From: Nematostella vectensis
Lineage: Eukaryota; Cnidaria; Anthozoa; Actiniaria; Edwardsiidae
Reading direction: 5' to 3'
NCBI RefSeq assembly: GCF_932526225.1
Contig: NC_064035.1
Span: forward strand, 7,317,501-7,381,500
Length of the DNA: 64,000 nt
The notes beneath the pieces were generated by a model that did not search any database, was not told where the DNA came from, and saw only the letters and a list, made by a program, of their open reading frames with translations. Shown one piece after another: positions 48,401-60,400 of this stretch. Made by a program: the position numbers and the translations under genes. Position 1 is the first letter of the stretch; each line of letters starts with the position of its first letter.

Positions 48401-51400
48401 AAATTATCCATTAAAGGCTACCAATGCTTCGCTCTTACATTGCCGGACTTTATTTAACGCCTTTAGATTTACGAATAATTAGTACCCATAAACCATTTAC
48501 CATTTGCCATTCGCCATTTAGACTGACAACCTTTCGTGAAATAGGTGTATGTGTGAAATCTTGTATAAATCTTACATGGCTTGTCGAGCGAATACTTGAT
48601 CAAATCTTCCCACAATTCTTCGTCATTCTGCTCTTTGCAAAATTCGATCGCCTAGAAAAAAAATAATCAATGATAGAGGTGTGAACGAAAGACCACACCA
48701 AATAAGAAAATAAAGGCTCACATCAAGATAAAAATACATACTAGGGGTCTTATTTACAATGGACTCGTGATATCTTAAATTCCCCCAATAACTTATCTGA
48801 CTTCGAGTTCCCTACGAATCCATTTTCGGTCATTTCTACTCGGATAACTCAAATTCCCGGCTAACACGCGCTGTTTTTCGTCTCACACAAAAGTTGAACA
48901 GTAAACAGGGGTCTATATATCCAGTAATTAACTTTTTTGCGTATTTTGAACTGAGCTTTACTTTCTATGACGAAAAACCACAGCCTGAAGCTCCATCTGG
49001 CACACATTGAGCTAACGTAAAAAAACAACATTGATTTTTGGAAGTCAGGCCAAAAACGTCATACAGGTTTTTAAATTAAAGCTTAAATAATGTGGGCGTT
49101 TTCACTGTACCTGATCGACGTCCTGTTCCTCCTCGATAATGAGATGCAGCGCTTGCTTGATGTTCCCCATTCGGCCTGGAAAGGTACAAGGCGTTATTAA
49201 GGTATCATTATTATATGGCATGACGGAAATGTCATCAAATAACTGAGTAAATAGTTGCAATAAATCGAGTTCAGGGAATAAGACGTTGAGGTATTTAGGA
49301 TCTTTTGCACCGGAGACTTCATCAAAGAACGAGTAAATAAGTGCAATTAAACGAGTGCAAGTTTGGAAAACTTATTTTTGTCTAAGTCCCTTATCCACTT
49401 GGCCTCAGGGATGGAACGAGATTGTGTAATCTATATGTAATCGATGATTCAACGCGGGTGAGTGAAACAGTATTAGAAATATTTAAAATGGTTTCATTTT
49501 TTATAAAGGGTAAAGTGTTAATGAAGACGCATCAACACTAACAAGTCTAAAAAACACCTTTAGGATTCTCATGAGCTGTGATCTCAAATAAGTATTATGC
49601 TAAATAACAAGACACAGATCAGCCAGAGATTTTCTTATTTACACATAAGATTTAATTTCTTTTTTCCTCGCTTTCTGCCGTGACGGCCGTAACCATGTCT
49701 GTGTTTATTTTGGCGCGAGTTTACCACTGGAAAAGTCACGTGATAACTCAGTGCAAGTCTATTGGCTTACTGTGTAGAAAGACCATCTCAGCAATAAGGT
49801 GACGCTGTTCACAGTCTGCCAACGCCTGCAACATAAGTTTAAAATAAATATAACACGAGCAGCGTGTTATTCAAGAAAAAAAAATCTCCCCAGAGGTGGT
49901 GGTCTTTCAGAGCCAAATTTCACCCAATTTTTCCAAAAGATACCATGGAAGACAAAGGCTCCTCTCCATACCCCCCCCCCCCCCATTGAGAGGATTGGAA
50001 ATTCCGGGGGGGGGGGAATATGAACGCCCAGGAATTTCCAGAGGGGAGGGGGGTAAAATGCCCTTTTTCCTTAACAGTTACCGTATTTATTTTTTCCAGG
50101 GGGTTGGAAATTCCAGAGGGGTGAGGGGTCATACCTCCGACCCCCTCGATAGGGGGGGTATGGATTATTTCTGGAACTACACATTGTTTGCTTTTTAGAT
50201 TAACTCCAAGTTACCAAGTGACAGGCCATTTGCTTCATCATCTGCTCGCTATAAAGAGGATACGCACCTTTTGCAGAGGATAATAGTTACTGCTACGAAG
50301 GAAAGGAAGAAGACGACTTCTGTTGAATTCTGCGTACAGCCCAACCTGCGACAGTCACACAGAAACAAGAAGAGCTGGTCATAATGAGGAAAACGCCCGA
50401 GCTGTATTTGAATTACTAGAAGAGAAGACGGAGTGGGAGTGGTAAGAGCTTGCGCACATGATAAAATCACACGAATCTAGATTACCTGGAATTCATGGAA
50501 ATTTATCCCTGCTTGACCTAGATTACCTGCAATTCATGGAAATCCATCCCTGCTTGACCCAGATTACCTGTTATTCATGGACCAAGATTGTCTGCAATTC
50601 ATTGAAATCCATCCCTGCTTGACCTAGAGTACCTGTTATTCATGGAAATCCATTCTTGCTTTATCTAGATTACCTGTAATTCATGGAAATTCATCCCTGC
50701 TTGACCTAGATTACCTGCAATTCATGGAAATCCATCCCTGCTTGAGGGTCTTTCTGGTATAGAGAATCCAGATACTGCGGGAGCACAAAAATACTGGCTT
50801 AGAAAAGTTTAGCCAGAATAGCACATGAGTTCAAACGGTTCAAATCATCAACAAATATTTCTTTTACCAGGTGTAGTAGCTCATTGCGCTTGCTAAGTTG
50901 ACGCACAACATCCTCCACCTGTGTGATCAGATAAGATTATCTTATAAGATTATCAACAGTATGATATGCCAACATAACGAAAAGACAACAGACATAACAC
51001 GGCAATTGGTACTGAGAAAGTGTCATTTACCGGAACTTTGTCGACATTTTCAATCAACATCTTTACAGCTCTCTGTGTTATAAATAAAGGGAAAATCAAA
51101 TGATGGAGACTAAAGATAATAAAATGATGGGCGGACAGGCAGGCAGACAGATCAGCATAAATGGTATCACTAGAAAGATTACAGGCAAGCTGTAGAAAAA
51201 CTAGATGGTCTGCGTAGGCGTGGTGTAGACAAAGTACGAATCAACACAAGGTTTAGAAGGTATGTTGAACACCTCTGTGAAACAGAGTGGTTGCGCTGAC
51301 GTTTCTAGCGTTAGCCCTTCGTCGGAGCAAAAGAAACTAATCAGCAAACGGACAGATATAGACCGACAGATGCACAGATAGATAAGCAGAAATATTAGAA

Positions 51401-54400
51401 GGGTTGACGGACAGACCTCTGCGTCAAATTCCATGAGCATGACTATGTTTTCCTGGACGGATTTGAAAAGGTTGTGTTGATGAATCAAATTGAAGACATC
51501 TGGATGGCGTAGCCTGAAACAGAAAACACACAAGGGAAAGCCTTGAATAGATGCATAGCATTTATCAACTTAACCTTCTTCATGTCTAACACATTATACA
51601 GCTTCAGCCACCCACGTACAAGTCCATCCCCAATCAACCGTGTGAATTGCTGCATTGACACTAAAAATCAAAACTGTGTTTAGACACGAAAATTTAAAAA
51701 CGCGAAGTATTTGGTGGAAACGACGAATTCGATTTAATCACTGCAGATAGGGAGATTCCTAAATCAAAGAGGAGATTCCTAAATCAAATCAACCAATTAA
51801 CCCACACCAAAGCTCTTATGAGAGTCTGTGTCACTCGCAATTTTTTTCAAACTAATAAAATACCAAGTGTTATGATGCTCTGATGATTTCTTGTTAGCAG
51901 ATCAGTATATTCTTTTTGGGATTCTGGGATTCTGGTATAAATGATTTCATGATGATTAACCATCTTTTTTGGTCTCTGGGATTCTGGTATAAATGATTTC
52001 ATGATGATTAACCATCTAATACTTATAGCAAAGCAATGCATATACTTTTGTAGAAAAAAGAAAATACTTCCAAATGTTCAATTTTTTAGATCACTAGTTT
52101 ATAGAGTGCACAAAATTGAAAGTCATATCAGTAAACAGAAAAATAATGTAATAACCCACTTGAAAAAGTGGGAGAAACTGGCCTCTTGTGAAAGGGAAGA
52201 AGTGTAATGTATCTGTAAAGTAATATAATAGTTTGTATGTTGTAATGTTTAATGTAAATTGTAAATGGAATGTTAAAAAGGGAAATAAAAAGTGATAAAA
52301 AAAAGTGTAATTAAACATCCATTGCCATCGGCTGATGGGGAATGGGGAAAGAGGCTATTCCTTTTTGTTAAATGAAGTATAAAAATGTGTTTTTAGAAGG
52401 TTGTATCAAGCTTTCATAAGTTAACTCGTCTGCCATGTGGCTGATCTCTTTTCATCTTGATGGACTCCAATACTCAGGTACTTACTTCAGAAAGATAGCC
52501 AAGCTTTTATCATATCTTTTCAGGTACGTGTACCTAAAGAATAAATACGATTAATTATTTGGGGATAGGCAGAGTAAGATGAATATGTGGGAAAATCAAG
52601 GCAAGGAGCTTACATTTCTCCCAAAGTTTCCAATAGAATGATGTTTTCTGGCTCAGCCTCTAGCTGCTCCTGCGAAAAACAGAACAGACAAGGAAAAGGA
52701 TGTCAGATACAGATGATGCAATACAGATACACATGAACATGAGCTTATTGTGCTTTACAGACAAATTGTCTACAGATGATCAATGAATCAAAAATCTCTT
52801 GCCAGTAACAATAGATATACATTGACCGACGCTATTACTGTCAGGACACGGTATAAGTCTGCAAGTGATTCCTTTACCCCAGCTCTAGCCCTTACAAGTA
52901 ACCATGGGTATACCCTATTCCTTGCCAGTAACCATGGGTATACCCTTTTCCTTGCCAGTAGCCATGGGTATACCCTATTCCTTGCCAGTAACCATGGGTA
53001 ACCCTGATCCTTGCCAGTAACCATGGGTAACCCTAATCCTTGCCAGTAACCATGGGTAGCCCTAATCCTTGCCAGTAACCATGGGTATACCCTTTTCCTT
53101 GCCAGTAGCCATGGGTATACCCTATTCCTTGCCAGTAACCATGGGTAACCCTGATCCTTGCCAGTAACCATGGGTAACCCTGATCCTTGCCAGAAGCCAT
53201 GGGTTTACCCTGATCCTTGCCAGTAACCATGGGTATACCCTAATCCTTGCCAGTAACCATGGGTATACCCTTTTCCTTGCCAGTAGCCATGGGTATACCC
53301 TATTCCTTGCCAGTAACCATGGGTAACCCTGATCCTTGCCAGTAACCATGGGTAACCCTGATCCTTGCCAGAAGCCATGGGTTTACCCTGATCCTTGCCA
53401 GTAACCATGGGTATACCCTAAGCCTTGCCAGTAACCATGGGTATACCCTAATCCTTGCCAGTAGCCATGGGTATACCCTGATCCTTGCCAGTAACCATGG
53501 GTATACCCTGATCCTTGCCAGTAACCATGGGTATACCCTAATCCTTGCTAGTAATTATAAACTTACTGTACCTGGACCGCGGCTATAATTGTCTGAACGC
53601 TGTATAAATCTGCAGGCCATTCCTTTACCAAGTCTTGAAATTTCTGTAAAGAGATAATGGAAATGAATTTTACAGAAAAACGTTTAACAAACTGAATACA
53701 ATGCCTTTTAAGGAAACATCTTGGGGTAGGATACTTTGAGTAGTGCCCTATATTTATGAGTGGACAAGCAACTGTAGGCCTCTTTTATGATCTATAATTT
53801 ATGTATCCTAATAGTCAGGTATGGCGATTTACACATAAGACATAGTTATTATTACATCATGTTGATGGGCAACTTGAAAAAAAAACTTTTGGGTGGTGAA
53901 TTAGCACAAGCTAAAGCCTTTGGCATCAAAATGAAAAAAACAACAAAAAACATTTTAACCTGAGATTTTGAAATCAACTAGAAGTTTCTATATCATAAAG
54001 GACTTATTGTCATTGAAAGATTTTATCTTTTCGTTGCTCTCTGGCTTAACCGCCACAGCCATTTATGTAAGTTTGCTGCTTATGTGACCTCTAAGTGCAA
54101 GTCGCCTGTTGATAGTTAAACTGTTACCTTGCTATCTGTCTTGAGAAAGTCATCTAACACCATCTCATATATTGCTTTGCTCAGTCGAAGATTCCCTCGT
54201 GGTATATAGGGAGCTATGGCCTGTTGAGTATATATGGACAGATCCTCAATACCCAACCAGACACTGTACAGTACAAAAAAAACATTACTTATATCCGATG
54301 CACAGTTATTCTGTTAGCATGTATTTTCATGAGTACTAATTTTTGGCATAATTCTACTGGTGACAAGTTACGTTTTGTTTGACAAACAAATTGCACTGAC

Positions 54401-57400
54401 TTGTGTCCACTTGCGTATTTGATCATGTTCATTTTTTGAATGCGAGATCACTGGTATTTACTTGTGGCTCGTTTAAAATGTAAAAGTGATGCAAGTCTTG
54501 GCATGTATAAATCAAACATTTTCATCTCAAAACGTCCTCAATATTCGGAGATAGTAAAAACTATTTGTTTTTTTTTGTATTTTGGGGACAACATATTTAA
54601 TTCCATATCAATTTTCGTTTTTAATACTTAATGAAACGGTACTTTAGGTACACTCTTAGAACTTACTCACTAAGTAAGTTATATTTGCAGTACAAGAAAA
54701 CTGGCAAACCTTCAGTTGAACAGTACCTTAAGCTGCTTTTTGCGAGCAAACTTGTACACTTCATCTTCCCAAAGCTTTTTGTCCTCCCCTAGTACTTTGA
54801 CACACACCCTAAAGAAGTTTTCAACCAATACAATAAACTCATAAAGCATACGTGCAGTTCCATGGTGAAGATCCTCTTAATTCTTATCCCTTAAACCTTA
54901 TTCTTCACCTTACCTTACCCCATTTTCACATTACCCTACCCCATCTTCACGTTAACTTACCCCATCTTCACCCTATCTTACCCCATCTTCACCCTACCTT
55001 ACTGTCTTCAACCTACCTAACCCCATTTTTACCTTAACTTACCCCATCTTTACCCTACCTTACCCCATGTTCACCCTATCTTACCCATGTCCACCCTACC
55101 TTACCCCATCTTCACCTTACCTTACCCAATCTTCATCCTACCTTACCCTATCTTCACCTTACATTTCCCCATCTTCACATTACCTTACCCCACCTTCACC
55201 CTACCTTACTCTGTCTTCAATCTACCTTACCCAATCTTCATCCTACCTTACCCCATCTTTATCCTACCTTACCCCATCTTCACACTACCTTATCCCATCT
55301 TCACCTTACCCCATCTTCACCTTACCCCATCTTCACCCTACCTTACCCCATCGTCACCCTACCTTACCCCATCTCCGCCTTACCTTACCCCATCTTCGCC
55401 TTACCTTACCCCATCTTCACATTACCTTACACCATCTTCACCTTACCCATTTTCACCCTACCTTACCCCATCTTCACCTTACTTACCCCATCTTCACATT
55501 ACCTTACCCCATCTTCACCCTACCTTACCCCATCTTCAACCTACCTTACCTTATCTTCACCTTACTTTACCCCATTTTCAACCTACCTAACCCCATTTTT
55601 ACCTTAACTTACCCCATCTTTACCCTACCTTACCCCATGTTCACCCTATCTTACCCCATGTCCACCCTACCTTACCCCATCTTCACCTTACCTTACCCAA
55701 TCTTCATCCTACCTTACCCTATCTTCACCTTACATTTCCCCATCTTCACATTACCTTACCCCACCTTCACCCTACCTTACTCTGTCTTCAATCTACCTTA
55801 CCCAATCTTCATCCTACCTTACCCCATCTTCATCCTACCTTACCCCATCTTCACACTACCTTACCCCATCTTCAAATTACCTTACACCATCTTCACCTTA
55901 CCCCATCTTCACCTTACTTTACCCCATCTTCACCCTACCTCACCGCATCTTCACCCTACCTTACCCCATCTTCAAATTACCTTACGCCATCTTCAAATTA
56001 CCTTACCCTCTATAGTTCAATGCTCTACTGTATTATTTCTCCCTCTGTCTCATGATGAAATTAATTTCACTAATCCTAGTCATTGAATAAGAGGCTCTCC
56101 AAGATGGAGAAAGCTGGAGATAAATATGCATCTAAACCAGCTCATTCTGGCTACCTTCTCTTGACCTACTGACCTTGCTGCCTGCTCATAGTCTCCATCA
56201 TCCATCAGAGACTTGAGGAAGGCACGCCCAATATCCTGCAAGAGACCAAAATCATTAGATGGTGAACTAACTTTGCTGGAATAAAAAAGACACGCCCAAC
56301 CTGGTAACTGTGCTTCTTCACTTCCTTTTTGTGACGCTCAACAGCAACCATTGCCTCCTATTTACAAGTAAGAGAAGAAAGACATTTAGAAAACACCTAA
56401 ATATTCTTATATTCAGGGAGTACAGCATTTCATAATTTGGACATTCACTTTGCCTTTGATCCATATACACCCACTTCAAAATACGTTGTCAGTTAAATGG
56501 CAAATGATAAATGCCAAACAACAGTACTGGTATCGAAAATACCATGTTACTTGTCATATTTCTACTGAAGGCCGCAAATATACATTACTTATGCAATACA
56601 TTTCCTACTTTCATTCTTAAAATATAATTCTACCCATAAACAGCAATTGCCGAACTGCCATTTGCCAAACACAATTTTGTACTGACAATGTCTACTGAAA
56701 TAGCTCAATCATTCTGATTTATGTACATGTGACATTCAGACTGGGACTGTGTATCAAACAATTTCATTTATAGCACTAATGAGGACTGTGTTGACTATTA
56801 AGGTACATTGATTTGTTTTTAATCATATTTAAATTTCCACAACCTACTCCTATTCTGTGAACTCAATACCTACTTCAAATTTTCCATGTTCAATCAGCCA
56901 TGTTAAGTGGTCGTCCATATCTCTGGGCTGAAACAAACAAAGACACAAAGGCTACTATGAAGAACAATGAGACAATCGTACACAGCCAATCAAGTGCCTT
57001 AGGTTGAAATATGGTGGGGTCTGTCTTTTCAGGATTCAGAAAAATTAGAATAATTGTGCAAAATTGCATAGTGCATAGTGGTGCAGCAAAAACATGTAAA
57101 AAATGCGGGCGTCACCTTACGTATGTATTATGATATCATATAATAAAAAAAACATTATTGTTTTCAATACTGTATTATTCTTTTCCCTTTACGTTTTATA
57201 ATAATTCATATAATATAAAAATGACATTTTATACATATGTAACAAATGCATACTGAAATAGGGTAAAAATAGTACCTTAGCCAAAACAATGTCTTTGGGA
57301 CTGACAATGTAAAACAAGTTCTCTTCTGCAACATTTTCTGATAAATAAGAAAAAAACATTGCAGTAATCAGGAACAAGAATAAAAGAAAATAACAGATCT

Positions 57401-60400
57401 TAGATTTAATGTCTTTGCATCAGGTGTGAGGTCATTATAGGTTTATCAGACCTAGTTGCATTGATTGTCAATTTTAATTGACAAGAGCTAACCAAGTTTG
57501 ACCTTACTAAATATGACATGGTCATTCCCCGCTCTACAATACAAATAAATTACTGCAACATTCTATGGTGTCTTACCCTTGATATGGGATGAGCCAGAAT
57601 CAATAACTTCAACAAGAGGGGCTAATACACAGGGAACAAATTATGTTAGATGAAAGGTTATTTCACACAAATCAATGAGGTTCAAATTATGATTGAAGAT
57701 TAACATTCTGTTATTATTAAAAAGCTGTTAAAGAAATAACAATGATAATCACTAGAAATGAAAACATAATTCCCTTAGATTTTGAGAAAATAAAACTGCT
57801 GAATACGTTATGACACTTGATTTTCGCGTCACTTTAATTTCGCAAATTTCACGATTTTAAAAAATTCCTGAAAATAAAGTGACACAAAAATTAAGTGTCA
57901 CGAAAATTAGGATGCACGAAAATTAAGGTCGCTTGCACGTTAATCAACAGGTCACAAACTGAGTGCATCATCAATTTTAAATTTCAATGTTCATGCGATT
58001 GCTCTAGATTTTTTACGAAAGACGACTCAATGTATGGAGAGTGCACACTTAAAAACATGAGTATGGAGAGTGCACACTTAAAAACATGAGTATGGAGAGT
58101 GCACACTTAATAACATAAGTATGGAGAGTGCACACTTAATAACATGAGTATGGAGAGTGCACACTTAATAACATGAGTATGGAGAGTGCACACTTAATAA
58201 CATGAGTATGGAGAGTGCACACTTAAAAACATGAGTATGGAGAGTGCACACTTAATAACATGAGTATGGAGAGTGCACACTTAATAACATGAGTATGGAG
58301 AGTGCACATTTAAAAATTGGATTTGTATTAACACGCAGTAATGTAGTAGCACTTAAAAATTAAACAATACTTTTTGCACTTATTTAAGAATGACGCACAA
58401 TTGAGTGTTAGCTATTTGACGATATTGCCAAAAATCAGTTCAATATGTGGTGATACAGTCTCTGTGAAGGTTAGAAAAAAATCTGTGGAAGGGGATAAAA
58501 AGCTAGATGAATATTTAGAATTTCGACCCTAAAAATTGACAGCAAAGTTCAGCCAGTTCGAAAAGCATTCATGTTAGCCTTTATTATCCGCGTTTTTGCA
58601 AATATAACCGCCAATTGTGTAAAATAACACATACCAAATTTGGTTTGGCTATGTTCAATAAAAAGAAAGTTGTAACATTTTGAATAACAAAACCTTTTAG
58701 ACATTTTTTCCGCACAATATTTTAACAACCAACCATTGAATTTAGAGATATTTGCCAATGATAAAATTCGGTACTTTAGACAACTTCTATAATGGACTAG
58801 ACTACATAGAAGCATTGTGTTTTCCTGGTGGTGGGGGTTGTCAATTTCACGCCACAAAGCGGTATGGAAATCGAGAGCGTGTTGGAAATACACACATCAG
58901 TCAGGGGGAAGCAAAGTCGAGGGTCAAGCGTGAGCTGTTGTTTACAATACAACACCATATGACATCGCGAAAATTAGGTGTCAAAAGGTAAAATGAGAAA
59001 GAGTAGCGCAAAAGTATTGTCAATTGGATGAGTTGTATACCTAGATGGTATTTGGTACAAGTTGTATATCTAGGTGGTATTTGGTACAAGTTGTATACCT
59101 ATGGTATTTGGAACAAGTTGTATACCTAGATGGTATTTGGTACAAGTTGTATATGTTGTGGTTTGAAATGCTTCTTGGTTTGAAATTGTTAAAACCAGTT
59201 TGAAAAAATTCAAACCAAGAAGCATTTCAAACCACAACAAATGTGGCATGGTTTGAATTTTTTTCAAACTGGTTTTAACAATTTCAAACCAAGAAGCATT
59301 TCAAACCACAACATATATCTAAATGGTATTTGGTACAAGTTGTATATCTAGATGGTATTCGGTACAAGTTGTATACCTAGATGGTATTTGGTACAAGTTA
59401 TATACCTAGATGGTATTTGGTACAAGTTGTATATCTAGATGGTATTTGGTACAAGTTGTATACCTAGATGGTATTTGGTACAAGTTGTATATCTAGATGG
59501 TATTTGGTACAAGTTGTATACCTAGATGGTATTTGGTACAAGTTGTATACCTAGATGGTATTGGGTACAAGTTGTATATCTAGGTGGTATTTGGTACAAG
59601 TTGTATATCTAGGTGGTATTTGGTACAAGTTGTATACCTAGATGGTATTTGGTACAAGTTGTATACCTAGATGGTATTTGGTACGAGTTGTATACCTAGA
59701 TGGTATTTGGTACGAGTTGTATACCTACTAGATGGTATTTGGTACAAGTTGTATATCTAGGTGGTATTTGGTACAAGTTGTATACCTAGATGGTATTTGG
59801 TACAAGTTGTATATCTAGGTGGTATTTGGTACAAGTTGTATATCTAGGTGGTATTTGGTACAAGTTGTATATCTAGGTTGTATTTGGTACAAGTTGTATA
59901 CCTACTAGATGGTATTTGGTACAAGTTGTATATCTAGATGGTATTTGGTACAAGTTGTATGAATGGTATTTGGTACAAGTTGTATATCTAGATGGTATTT
60001 TGTACAAGTTGTATACCTAGATGGTATTTGGTACAAGTTGTATATCTAGGTGGTATTTGGTACAAGTTTTATATCTATGTGGTATTTGGTACAAGTTGTA
60101 TATCTAGGTGGTATTTGGTACAAGTTGTATACCTAGATGGTATTTGGTACAAGTTGTATACATACCTAGATGGTAATCATCACAGCGGTAGTGCTGGTAT
60201 CCTCTTATGGAGAGGGCGTCCGCTGACATCTCTTCACTCTCGTTCAGACTTAGGCACTGAAGGAGGCGGAGCTGTGGCCGCTGCGCTGAGAGCTCACCCG
60301 CTTGCTGTTGAATAAAAAAAAAGCTGAACTTAAAAAAGATGCCCACAGAAGTTCAAAGCTTCCTTTGAGGAAACCCCTTTCTAAGGCCCCACTTACTGTT

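Noticed and set aside
55067-56086. Open frame of 339 codons on the plus strand rich in LPYPIFT
   Set aside because: It is a 21-bp minisatellite read in a frame without stops. The unit length is a multiple of three, and no start, domain or splice context supports a gene.
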